Below are positions 38,378 through 51,602 of a DNA stretch of 64,000 nucleotides, piece by piece. The translations under genes were made by a program, and so were the position numbers. The stretch comes from Takifugu bimaculatus (lineage: Eukaryota; Chordata; Actinopteri; Tetraodontiformes; Tetraodontidae). A model generated the notes under the pieces. That model searched no databases. It was not told the DNA's origin and was given only the letters and a program-made list of their open reading frames with translations. The stretch's first letter is position 1, and each line of letters opens with the position of its first letter. The stretch lies in contig CP034996.1 of the NCBI GenBank assembly GCA_004026145.2, positions 12,397,641-12,461,640 of the forward strand, read 5' to 3'.

Positions 38378-40086
38378 GGTGTCTCTTCTGTTTCCTTGTT
38401 AACTGATTAAAAGCAAAAAAAAACCCACAAATGACACATTCAATCACACCATGCACCATTTCAAAGCACCATTTAAACGTGAACAGGGTTAATACGTTTC
38501 CGAAAACAGTGTTCCAAGACCGACATGTGCTTCTCAGGACAGGTAGCGGCAGCTGCGTAACAAAGTTCACACTAATAAAACTTCCCCGCATTATGGCAAC
38601 AGTATTTTTAAGTACTATTTTTGTTCATTCAAAATGTAAGACTCCACCAGTCAAGTTACATAATTAGAAGATTAAAAACCTTTTTTCCTTTTAAAAAGGT
38701 CTGTTTTTAACATACAGGTTCAAAAATAGCTTCTGGTATTTTACTATCACATCAAAATTTTATATATTAAGTGTTTCTTTGATAGGGAAAAGGATACTTC
38801 CATATGGCGGTAAAAGGGAAATATAGAAAAGAAAATTACTGATGCCAAAAGAACACAGGAGAACAGGCCTGCAAGATGTGACAAAATAACTTTCACTTAA
38901 ATTTTAAATTGCACTTGTTGCAGTTATTTAACCCAGTTATGGTTTCCTGTTTGAATCACTAACCAATGACATGCCCAAGATGAAAGTTTAGTAAAACACA
39001 AAACTTACAACTTGGTCTCTAGTTGTTGCCCTTCAGGTCCGGACACCCATGAAATAGCAAGAGGGCTGCAAAGATATAACATTGTCCACAAATGAGCACA
39101 CAAAACTTCAACAGTCTTTCTCTCTCTCATCAATCAATCAAAGTTCACCTTAATCTAAACCCATCTGTAACATGTTGCACCCTATCTTGCACACCGTTTA
39201 CCGGTCAATAAATAGCTAAACCATCATCAGCGACACTCCGATAGCTGATGAGAGAAGTCCTGTGGAGAAGCCCCCGCAAGGAGGACAGAGCGTTACTTCC
39301 TGTATCTGCATCACGTGCTTTTCCATCGTCCCAGTACAATTGTAGCGTGTCCTGTATAGAAATGCCAATGATGCAAATATTTGTTCTGCGACATGCAAAT
39401 GTGAGTAAACATCGCGGTGCATCGTTTATGTCAACAAAGTAAATATTAGGCTTATTATTCTGAAACCACGTATTCCGTAAATTAAACGGAATAATTTACA
39501 GTGCTACATTAACGAGCCATAAAAATTAGGCAAAACCTTATGCATGTGTGAAAAAATATATACACGATTTGTTGACACCTTTGTTAAATATGTTGTTGTT
39601 GTTGTTGTTGACTATCCTTCAATGATAGTAAATAAAATACAGGCTGAATGTGGGGCAACTATTTCGACAGAACCCCGGAAGTGGGCCACAACATTAGTGT
39701 GTTGCTCGTTCTCTTTGTTCAATGTAGCGTTTCTGTCTATTAGTTTGTTCTATGGTGAGAGGTTAAGGCGTAATATCGCCAACTATCTTTAATATATTGT
39801 ACTACATTAATACATAGCATTTGAGGAAACGCTTATAGATTTTTTTAGAGTATTGAAATAACCTGCATACGTAGTAAAATTGTGATGTAACCAGTTGACG
39901 CTTCTGCTAGCCATTAGCGGTACTGAAGAGTAAAATTACGCCACATGTTGCTGGTTTCGGTGTTGAGGCTATTGGACAATCACTTCAGCAGCCTAATTAG
40001 AGCCTAATATATGACTGTACTCATTAGTAATAAGTTCAGCAATACAAAACCTTGTAAAGGGAACACAGTTGTTCCTTCACTGAATT

Positions 40087-40135
40087 AAGATTAAGATGTA
40101 CTTTATTCATCCCCGTGGGGAAATTGAATTGCTTT
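40087..40135. repeat. Short dispersed-repeat fragment, LINE-tail-like
   Basis: The segment contains TACTTTATTCATCCCCGTGG followed by GGAAATTGAATT. I recall closely similar 'CTTTATT.ATCCC...GGGGAAATT' sequences as the 3' tail of fish non-LTR retrotransposons. Family assignment is from memory only, and no coding part of an element is present. Confidence 0.35.
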
Positions 40136-43100
40136 GAGCTATAGCGTATTTGCATAGGTACACAACGTTAAAAAAATTGTTTGGAATATTTATGCATGAA
40201 AGGTTTATACAAGGAGTTATAAGGAAAATGGAGATTGTTAGTGTGAGCACAATGAAGGAGGGAGAGGATCTGATGTCCCATTAAAGCAGAATAAAATGCT
40301 CAGGTAGTGTATTTAAACATTAAAATAATCTACTAATTTAAATTAGATTGTTGTCAGAGAAGGAAAATCTTATTTTACAATAATGAACCTCATCATTACC
40401 TCAGACATGAAGGTGATGAGACAGGTGAGCAGGACAAATACACAACCTGACACTGACCTAAATACACAACCTGACATAAAACAAACCTAAACAAAACAAC
40501 CGCACAAGTAGCTTAAAGTCGAATCTTTAAGTCAAAAGCACATTTAACATCATCGCCAAAATTGAACACACCAGACTAAACCAAGAACAGCAAATGGGTT
40601 AAAGTTAAAACCTCTGGCAGAGCCTCTCGGGATGCTGCAGCACTTAGAACTCCTCACACCGGCACGTGTTCTCCCACAATGAAAGAATCTGTGGTGGTGA
40701 CTCAAGGTCAGATACAAAATGTATCTTAGGCAAAACCTTGTCAAATACACTGCTCAGAATAGGGGAACAAAGTGTCCCTGCAATTGTTTTAAATATGTGA
40801 TCAGGAAGATGCACAGAAGGCGGAATACAAGGAAACCCAAATATACTGTAGTTGGTACCCAGGGAGCCAAATGTGCCGTCTTCCTGTTGACCAGTAAATA
40901 TGTCAATTCATTTCTCTATTTCTTTTCTCTATTTCTTGTTTAAGACATTGAACTCCTGACAAGCATGACTGAATCTTCAAATTTCAACATCAATTTGGCA
41001 TTTATGCCTGTGAGAGACTGGGAGTTAAACACCAAAGGGAGGATTTTGAAAACAACAGAACACGTATGAACAAAGGTCAAGACAGATAATCCTCCTTGTC
41101 AATAAATCAAGCCCTTGTCAGTCAGGAAATGTAGAAATATTTCTCACACTTGTACACGTGTAGACTCATGACTGGCCTGGTGAACATAGAGGGCAGCAGC
41201 TGTGTCTCCGCACACACACAGACGTGTAACAACCAGAACACTCCTCAAGGCTGAGGTCAGTTATTAGTTAGTCTTTAAAATCTGCGCTCTCAAACCAGTA
41301 ATTTAATGCAACATAGGATCCAATTCAGCACAACAGAAAATAATAGTAACTAAAAATGACACTTGTAGTGTAACAGAATTTAAATAACAAACTCCTTGTA
41401 ACTTTCTCAATAAATGCATCCATTTCTTTAGTAATTACACCTATTGATTGTGCCAAACATTTCTAAAGCCCTTCAGCAAGCAGCTTCCTCCACGGATGCT
41501 GCAATGCATCGGTGGTCCCCTGTTGTTCTCTTCATCTGTAGTTTGGTGTATTGATAAATATGCACCAGGATCCCAAAAGTCACAATGCTGTTAATCGATT
41601 AGGAACTTAAATGCCACCAAAATACCATCTGTTTGAGCAGAGTAGCCTGGGATTAAACACGCGCCTCCCCGTCTGCAGGCTTATCCTTAAAAACGTATCC
41701 ATAGCAACAGTCTAGCCTCACACGTTGTCGGTTAATAAATAAAGGACACACACGCTCCTCTTTTTCCTGTTGTTTTTCCTTTTATATTTATAAAAAAAAA
41801 ACATTGACATTGTCTACATCACAGACAAGAATCATCAATATTTTTAACAATTTTTGCCATGAACGGAATGACCCCGACCCTGTCCCTCCCATGGAGAAAA
41901 CTCGTCTATACACAGTATACTTTACATACCTATAGTCCCTGTTCAGTCTTTTTGCATTTTACATAATTATCAAAGTAGTATCAATAGCTTTAAAATACAT
42001 ACAATGCTCTTTCCATTGTTAATTATAGTCTATCCTGATTGTACACACAGTATCGTTTCCCACAGTTAGTCTGATGAATTGCTGTGTGCCTCCTTTTGTT
42101 CTTAGAAAATAATCTGGAGAGACAACACGAGACTCTGCTCTCATGAAACCAAAATTCTTGTGATGATTTGAAGATGAGAAGCACTAGCTTCCACGTGTTG
42201 CGGGAACGAGCCAGAAAACGCTGCTTTAACTGACGCTTCCGCCTTTATTTCTGACGCCAATAACAGCGCTGAACCCTTCTCAGACCCTCCAAGGGGGGTT
42301 TAACTGCTTGGTCGGGTCATACTTGAGATTATGAGGCACAGTCAGAGAATCAACCTAATCCCCAATCAGAGGAGTTACACAAAAAGAGTAACAAAGAGGT
42401 TATTTAGGAAAAAAAACAACAACCCCAAAACAACAGAGGAGTAACACAATTCATGGAAAAAAGTCATGTTGGAGTATTGATGGGCAGTGCTCAATTTACA
42501 TTTTAACCACACAGAATTAAATCCAGTGCCTCACATGTTTGACCCAAAACAAAAAAACAAAACAGATTTTATGCTTGAATGAGAAACTTTGGCAGCAGAG
42601 ACTTTTGAAAAGGTGACGCAGGAGATCTCATGTTTCCAACTGAGCAGCAGGGAGATGTTGCTCTGAGCTGTTGCAAACATGGAAACGGCTCCAGGACTGA
42701 TTGGTGATTGATAATTACAGCCAGGCACTTGAATGTCCTTTTAGATGTGACCCTCGGGATGATCTCCGGACCTAAGCAGAGCAACCACCGATGGCTGTTT
42801 GACCAGCGAGGATTCAAAAGTGTCCCAAAAGCGGCAGCAGAGTCCAAATATTTGGTTACAACCCTCAGCCCCATTAAGCAGCTGTAATAAAAATAATCAG
42901 GTAATAAAAATCAATCTAAATGTGGGAAAAGCTACCAAAATATGAGAAATCTCTTCATCTTTACCCTGTTTACACACAGCAAGAGCCCTGGCCTTTAAAT
43001 GTTTGGTCAATACACTCAAGACAGATTTACACCAAGCGATGCAGCTCAGTACGCTGCGCTGCTGACACCTTAACAATGATCTTCACTAAGAACAGAGTCA

Positions 43101-44326
43101 ATGTGACAGGCTGAGTTAGACGGACAGTCGGTGGTTTAATGCAGCCTGGTTACAAACTCTACTGATTGGATACGATGATGCTAACTGCGTAGCAGAATCG
43201 GCATTCAGCCTTGTGCTGGCGAACGTTCTAAAATGTTCCTGGAAGTAGTGAACTGCACAGCTTGGTGGAAACGTGGCTTTAGTGGAGAGTTTGGCATCGC
43301 TTCATCACATACAGGAGAAATGTTCTTTTTTTTCACATTAACATGGCCAAAATCTCCAGGAACCATTCTGGAATCATTAAGCAACCTGTCGCACTAGCTT
43401 AGCACTCTTGGGAAATAAAGATGGACAACATTTCCTCGTGGTGTAAAAAACAAAGCAATATTAATATCGATTTAACCATTTGGAGCAGAAAATAAGGAAG
43501 CTTATTCATTTAATTAAGACTGACACCGGAGTCTGACCATTATGCTTTCTGGAGAATTCAAATATTGTCCAGCTTTATTTACAACCTATGTCCCAACAAT
43601 AACATTTCAATGAACAGAAAAGCCTAAATTTGAACTTTTTTGGTAAGTAAAGTAAACAAAACCAATTTCCGATTATGCTTTTAGTGAATTTTCCTCTTCC
43701 TGGTGAAGAACAGTGCAGACTTTGTATTGTTTTGGGGCAGATTGGCAGCAGCAACATATTAGAAATGTAATAAAATTAATAAGCAGCAGCAGCAGCTTAT
43801 AGTCCTCCAGCTCTGACTGCGTCCCACCTTTTGGGAACCGAGCCCAGTCCAGATATTCCATATCCAAATAATGTGAGCGACACACGGGCACGATAGTGCT
43901 GAGTTAGCCCAGATAATAGGCAGGCACCAGCGCTGGCTGCATCCACCGGGCCTCTGGTGTTAGTGTTGGGGGTTCGCAAAATACTGCAAATAAATAAGTG
44001 CACATATTTGTAATTCTGTCCAGTCAGTGGACAATGTCAGAAACCAGAAACTGGATTCTCCTTGGTGTAAAAAGTCAAAATACAGAAAGTCCTTTAAAAT
44101 TCAAACATTAAAATCTGCAATGTAGAATGACAAGATTCATCGGTTGTTTCTTCTTTCTGCTTCACAGTGTGCTTCAATGGTCAGCTTCAGATGGAGGACG
44201 TCACATCTGCAACAGAGCTCGAGCTTTTGCACAAAAAATGAGCAAGAAGTAAAGTCGAGGAGCTGACGTTGATGCATCCCAGAGCGTAAAACTGCTGAGA
44301 GAAAGAATCAGGCATGGAAGGCTGTT

Positions 44327-44365
44327 TGTGTGTGTGTGTGCGTGTGTGTGTGTGTGTGCGCGCGT
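44327..44365. repeat. (GT)n microsatellite
   Basis: A GT-rich dinucleotide tract with CG interruptions, in the gene-poor region downstream of irs. Confidence 0.9.
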
Positions 44366-45732
44366 TTCTTTTTTATCTTCTTTTTTTGGCCAAATATCAG
44401 CATGATAAAGCTGAACAAAACAGCAGATAGTGCTTACATTGTGGCTGAAGAATTAGGCACTGCAAAAAAAAAATAAAAATAAATATGATTTTTTTTTTTT
44501 CTTTCTCCACCGTGTTTCTAGTAAACACAGAAAGGCAGTTTGATTATGGCTGACTGAAGTTTCTGCTCTGTCGTTTGTAAAGATCACCGCGTTCACAATT
44601 TAGACTCAGGAGAGATACATGTTTTCTGACAACCCATTTTGAGACCATCTGTCTAAAAAACAGCTACAATCAAAAATGAGGCACTTTATAAAAGAGTATA
44701 TAGATGTCTAGGCTATATAGTATAATCATTACTGTATATGTATACTGTATAATTTATATACCACTGTGGCGTGTTACTTCATTAGCGTTAACATAGAACT
44801 AACTACAGTATGTCCTGTTATATGATGTGCAGCTGTAACAGAGAGCACAGTTGCCAAAAGAAAAGGATTTATACTTTTGAGAGACTTGGTCGAAACCCTG
44901 ACTTTTTGATTTGAAGGTCTGCGAGGAGAGCTACGCTGCGGTGCAGCTGGGGTGAACTCATCTGCGGGTCTGAAAAATTAGGAGTCGATGATTATGTTCA
45001 TCTGTTTTTAATGTGATATTCTGCGCTGTCTGGGGATTCTGACCTTATCCGCGCTGAAATGACTGCAGCTTAGATTCCTGTGCTGAAGCTTTTCAGTGCT
45101 TTCAACACTTCCAACGACAATAACAAGTCTGTTTTAGTGCGCACGAGCTGTTTGAAGCCTGTCTGAAGCTACGTGTTGCAGGAAACCAGCAGCAACACAC
45201 GCATGATACACAGTGTGTAAAAGGTGAAGCATCAGAAGTCTGAAACGGTCAAATTTTCAGGCTGAAGTCCCTCAAAAAAAGTATAAAAGTGTTTTTTTAG
45301 GCAACTGTGTCTAATAAAGCAATTACTGACCGTGTGTGTGACCAAAACCTCCACCAAGCTGCATTTTCCTTCTTATTTTGAGTCAAAATGACACCTAATG
45401 ATTATTTAAACGATGCCGCCGCATTAAAGAACTTTGAGGATTCCCGTTAAAAGACACTTGCAGCTGAGGTCGTGTCGGCGTTCGGCGGGCTGCTCCTGTC
45501 GCAAGCAAGAGTGGATGCAAACGAAACACAGATGGACATTTTCCTGCCATTTGTAGGATTCCCTGAAAGCCTCGCTAATTCATGACCTTGCCCACATGAC
45601 TGTCAGTGTGTGATGGAGCGCGCACGATCAACATGACGGCCACCTGAGAGCTCACACACGATCGCAAATCATGTCACCGTCCTCTGTATACTGATGTCAT
45701 TTTTTGTCAAAACAAAGGCAAATGGTAATTCC

Positions 45733-45771
45733 TGTGTGTGTGCACGTGTATGTGTGTGTGTGTGTGTGTGT
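45733..45771. repeat. (GT)n microsatellite
   Basis: An interrupted GT tract (GTGTGTGTGCACGTGTATGT, then continuing GT) in noncoding sequence downstream of irs. Confidence 0.9.
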
Positions 45772-47989
45772 TTGGCACACGTCTGGTTGACAGAAAGCGG
45801 GAGACGGCGGGATGGGGATGACTTCTCCGTGGTTTTTTAGCGTTCAGACCGGTTGTGTTGTGGCAACAGAACGAGCCGCCGACCGTCCACTGGCAGAACG
45901 AGCGTGAAGCTGTCACACTGCTGTCGCGCTCGCATCCGACGCCAAGACTCGCTTCAGCAATCTGGAGGGAGAGGAACCAAAAGACGGCAGGGATTTAAAC
46001 ATCATACCACCACCATTGTGCTTTACAGCAGGAGTCACATCTGAGATGCTGTAGAGATTATTGCAGGTTGCTTTTGTTGATTCTGGAGTGGTTGCTTGAG
46101 CAAATATCACATGACATCTTTTAAAAAGGATTTAGAGTGCTGCAGATGTGTGTGTTTGATCCGGACTAGTCAATTAAATAGCAGAAAACATCAGAAATTA
46201 GAAAAAAAAAACCATATCATAATTATATTTAAAACCACTTTGACACATTAAACTGAAGTCAGTTTCAGATGACAGCTGCATGGAAAAAAAACCTCCTGCC
46301 AATGTAATTTAACAGAACCATGTCAGAGTATTGAATGTAAAACCCACTTACAGACACAATAATCACAGCACTCATTTATAAAAAAAATAAATAAATTGCA
46401 TATTCAATACTGTAAGCATCTGATATTTGTTGGCTTTACCTCATTGATCAACTGAACAAGACTGATGCGTAGTGACGCACAGACCGGTGGCACGGATGAG
46501 TATCTTAACCCAGTCAGCATATTTTAAGGCTGTGTTAATTTGGATCTGTAATTAGTAGGTAATTAACACAAGCAGAGCGATGAAAGAGCAACAGATTTTG
46601 ATTTCTGACCATACGCGTCTGAGCTAAGCCTGCATATTTGGAGCGCTGCTAACCGCGGCGCTCCTTCTCCACCGAGGTGAAATTCCATTATTCGAATGTG
46701 TTCTGCAGTTAATGAGTGCAGAAAAAAATAATTGTCTGTAGTTTACAGCAGGGGAAGCACACTGAATCATTAATTGCAGTGCGGAACATTGCATGAAATA
46801 GTCATTTTCAGGTCCTTATTTATTTCTATGCATGTTAAATACATAAACAAACTGTCCCCAATGGAAATAATTAGGCACTCATTATGATAACACATGTACA
46901 GAGGAGATTGAATAGCAATTAGGTCAATCAATTATGCAAATGTGCAGCTTGAAATGAATAACCGCAATAATCAGTTTGCTCAAGGAAGTCCTCTGATTAT
47001 TTTTGCCTTTATTTATTATCTTTGCATTTTAATATACCGCTGCTTTTTGCAGCAAGTTGAAGGAGAACGCCACAAACGTCAGCGTGCGTCCATCCACTGG
47101 ACATGTGCTTCAGCCACTGACATTAACCATCAAATCACTGTCATGTGTGTGTGAGGCAAAAGCTCAGCGCTCCAGCAGCCACTGCCACACACCCACACAC
47201 CACCAGAAACACCTGGGCCTGTGTTCCGTCACCTCTACCTCCATTTATGTGAAATGGCTCATTACCAGCAGACAAATCAATTGGCTCTGCTCTCTGAACA
47301 CCCACTTGTGATAATAAGAGCCTCAAAAGACAGCCCACAGGCTGGAACCATGCTAGTGCCCTCGAGCTGGAGGCAGGGGCGCCTCAGTAGGAGATGAAAA
47401 TGAGTTAGGGAGGCCCAGACGTGAGCGCTGGCCGCACGGAAAAACACACGGAACGCATAAAAAAGCACCAGCACACGTGAGGAACTGAGCATCAGTCAGG
47501 CTAAGACCTGCTGTTCATGGCAATCAAAGCCAGAACGTTCCATTTTATTAACTGTTGTTTATTTGTAATAATAATAATAATAATAATAGTTGTAATATCT
47601 CACAGTAAAATATATCTACAAGGCTAATAAAATACCAATAAAGAGTGATACTAAAATACTTTAATAAGGTAAATTGGAGGTGATTTTTGGAGTCCAATTG
47701 ACTTTTTGTTTAAATTTTGGAGAAATCAGCGACGCAGTTCTTTCTGAAATCCATAAACTGCACATATTTGTTGTCCTTCTTCTTTTTTTTTTACCTGTGG
47801 TGGCTATGATTTTTTTTTAAATCCAGAAGATTAATGAGTAGCTCACTACAGACTGAGCCACACGATAACATCTAAAAATCCATTTTCCAAACAAAAAAGC
47901 TTTCTTGATTCCAGTCAGGTGTTATCAAATCACTCCTTATTCACGCATTGTTTAACCAAAAAATCCACTTCAGTTCCCACTGAGCTTAC

Positions 47990-50900
47990 CTTGACCCTCC
48001 TTTCTGCTGCCCTGTTGCGCTCTCAGCTCTTCTGATTTATAGAAATCAATACTGGCATAAGTGTTGAGGCTGGATCCAGCACCAGTGCCCATGGCGCTGC
48101 CTCCGATGTTGTAGGTGGCGGAGGGCCGCTCCACTCCAGCTTGAGTGCTCTCTTTAATGGCCAAGTCGAGGTCAATATAGTTAAGGCCCTGTTCAGCGGA
48201 TGAGGTGGAGGCTTGTGATGGAGCTGTGTGCGGCGAGCAATCTAAACCGTGCCGATGGCTCGCTGCCTGGCTGCCCTCCTGGAAGAGGGAGGTGGAAGAG
48301 GATGCGTGGTGTGACAGGGAGGGAGGGGCGCTAAAAGTCTCTGGGTAGTGGCCTTGACGCCCCTGTGGGTCGCCTCGGACCAACCTACCGCTCCGCTCGG
48401 GGGACTGGAAGGTCTTAACTGGGGAAAAGCCCAAACCTGCCTCCTGCTCCGTGGATAAGGGCTTGGCTGCTCTTGATGAAATGCTGGGATCTGATGCTTT
48501 GCTGTCCATATACGCTGGAGGGGGGTCTGGCATTGTCACCACCTTAACCTTTGCTCTGAACCCGCCGCTGCCCTCTGCTGCTAGAGGAGAGGACGTGCCA
48601 CGTTCATGGCGGCTCTTGGGAGCAACGGTCGGCGACCCCTGTGGGCTGCTGAACGTGGACTATCGGTGCTAAGGGCAACGGGGCCTTCCCAACGTCCATA
48701 TTGACGTATTCAGCAGAGGCGGACAGCGGAGCAGAGAAGCTGCGCGGAAGGTTGGCGGGATTTTCGTGGCAGAGGAGAGGTTGATTGATGGGTCGGAGAG
48801 TTCCGTGGATCACAGGCTGTCCACGTTTAGAGCCTGTGCGTTGTCCTCCAGCCTTCTCCTCTTTAAACACAATGCTCACGTACTCCCCAACATTTTGCGA
48901 TGGCAGTAGGTTCTCCTTCACCCGGGGTAACGTGTTCGCCTTAGTAATGTCTGAAGAAACACTAAGGGGACGACCCCTCCTCTGCTGCTTTGGGCTTTTA
49001 CTACTTGATCCACATTTCTGATGATGGAGCCCTTCTTTTGTGCTTGTTCCTGCACTCTTGTACTCCGCTCCGGTCCTTAGTAAAGTTAACCCTCTCCCCG
49101 CTGATATGGATTTGTCTTCCAGGCTTTCGCTACTGGCTGAGCTGGAGGAGAAGGAAGAGGAAGACATGGACAGTTGACAGCCTCCTGCAGAGCCCACAGT
49201 AATTTTGTTTCTTTTGCTGTAACCCACCCCCCCTCCCCTGCCGGCACCGTCGGGCCCGCTGCTCTCCTTTTTCCCCTCCCCTTTGTGTAAGTCTTCCTCA
49301 AAGCGGGAATAGAGAGTGTGCTGGTAGGCTCGTGGTAAGGAGAAGTAGGAATTGAACATTTTTGGCTGCAGCTGGTGCTGCTCCGGATGAGAGGGCGGCG
49401 TACTGCAGGCAGAGCGGCTGCAGACAGGTGAGATATTCATGTAGTCACTGGCGGCCCGGCTCTCCATGCTGGTCCTGCTGTCCCACATTCCCAGTCTGTG
49501 CAGATCTGTGGAGCTGCTGCTGTTAGGGGACATGACCATGTAGCCCTCTGAGCTGGGCTGGTGGATGTGTTGAGGGGGGGACACACTGTTGTTAGGGGTC
49601 ATGGCCATGTACTCGTCGTCTGCTCCGGGTTTAGGGCTGCTGTCAGATGTACCTATGGATAGAGAGAGGGAAACAGGAGACGTCACTCCAGGCAACATTG
49701 ACATGTAGCCACTATCCAGAGGTGCTCCAGGATCCACGTCTCTCCTGCTTTTTTCTGCCCTCTTCCTGCTCTCCCCACCAACATCTCGCTGCCCTCCAAC
49801 TCCACGGTTAGTACACTGCGACATGACGGCATATTCTTCGTCTTCGTCGTCATCGTCTTTTCTATGTGGAGTAAGTCGTTCAGTGGGCCGCCAAAGGCAG
49901 CGAAGCCCTCTTGCTTAGAAGCCGACGTTCCGCCTCAGATTCTCTACTGGATGCACGCCGCAGAATACGTCGGCCTTTCGAGCGATGGTGCGAGCCAAGG
50001 AAACCGTCCCTCTGTCCCATCACGATGTAGCTGGAGGAGCTTTCTCCATGTACGTGATGTCCAGACAGACTGGGCACAAGGAGGGAATGTTCCCCGGGAC
50101 TGGAGCCATATTCATCCGAAGAACCGTAGTCACTTGGTGAACCTGAAACAGAAACCCTCTGAGAAACACGGGGGTAGGAGCAGATTGTCATGCCGCCCAC
50201 AGCTGCCCCCCCAAGGCCACATTCTGAACCATGACCAGAGCTGGAGGAGAGACTGGGCGCAGGAGAGGGGGCGGGGTTGGGTGTATAACGTGCAAGGCTG
50301 AGGGTAATCTTGGCAGGAGTCGGAGCCCTGGTGGGCTTGGGTTTTAGAGTGGGTGTAGTTGAGCAGGAACCATTGAGACTTGGACTGGAGCTGGCCCACG
50401 TTCCTCTGGCGCTTGCTCCGCCCTCTTCTGACCTGGCACCTATGCTGGCAGTTCGTGCCCTGGGGAATCCGTGGCGTGATGTGGGCGAAGTGCTCGTGCT
50501 GCCTCCGGTCCCCGGAGTCTCCGTGCGGGCTCTCCTCGTGAAGCCCACCTGACTTGGCGGCAGATTTGGATGATGACGACGGCTCGGGACGCTGATGGGG
50601 TTCGAAGCAGTGCCTCCCCCACAGGACGTCCCCACGGACTGAGACTTACTGCGCTGGCCAAACTCTTCGCTCAGGGCCTTCATGGCCTTCCAGCAGGGTC
50701 TCGTGCATGTTCTGAGCCACCACAGAGTCGTCCACCTGCATCCAGAACTCTCCGGGGCCGGTGATGGCCGAACGCCCCACCTCAATGAAGAAGAAATTCT
50801 CCGAATGGCCACACCTACGGACATTCATCAGCTGCAACACCACGGCGGCGACATCCGAGTTGAGCTTGACAAAGTTGACCGTCTTGTCTGTTAGGCACAG

Positions 50901-51173
50901 CCGGTAGATGCCCACCAAGTTCCTGGCGTGTCCAAGACCTTTGGGCCAAACTTTGACCTGCCACACCTCCTTGAAGGTTGGAATTGGTGACGGAGAGCTG
51001 CACTCTCCACTGCTGCCATAATCTTCAGGGGTTTTACCTTAGAAAACACAACAAAATTAACAAATAAATAAATAAGTACATAAATGCATATGTACACCAT
51101 GTAATCAAGGCACAAAAGGGCTAATAACACTGACTAGAATTACTTATTTATGAGCATTTACTTACCCGCTAAA

Positions 51174-51244
<71 letters not shown>

Positions 51245-51568
51245 GAACTCCCCGTGAAATGCATAAATTCCACAAATTTCAATGCGTTTTGACGTCACTC
51301 CGAGAATAAAATGTAGACAAAAAATAAAAACAGCGTTTTGTGAGGCAGAATTTGAACAAAATGGGTGGTGTGTGCGTGTGCGTGTGAATGTGAATGTGTG
51401 TGTGTGTGTGTGTGTGTGTGTGGGGTGGGGGGGTGGGGGTCCACAACATGTCAACACCGAAGCTGAGCGTCAGACTTGGGGGGGAAAAACCCGCAGAAGA
51501 TAACGCGGAGGCTGGGTGGTGGTATTCTGCCCCAGCAAGGATAACAACGTAAAGCACGCGGATGCCCG

Positions 51569-51602
<34 letters not shown>

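Larger units (their letters stand above)
38378..47989. other. Gene-poor region, 9.6 kb, between slc25a15 and irs
   Basis: No coding exon is recognised. The left end should hold the slc25a15 promoter; an ETS motif CCGGAAGTG lies near 39674. A short dispersed-repeat-like segment sits at about 40087-40135. GT microsatellites lie at 44327-44365 and 45733-45771. The part near irs should contain the small last irs exon and its 3' UTR, which I could not place. An AT-rich block at about 46680-47000 is dense in ATTA/TAAT elements and has an octamer ATGCAAAT at 46934-46941. Confidence 0.45.

Noticed and set aside
39544..39792. 82-codon open frame on plus near the slc25a15 5' end
   Set aside because: It spans a GTT microsatellite and promoter-like sequence and shows no coding features.
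49880..49890. A small intron in the irs tail to explain the frame change
   Set aside because: No GT-AG pair of plausible length is present and conserved-type sequence runs right up to both sides. A single extra base explains it.
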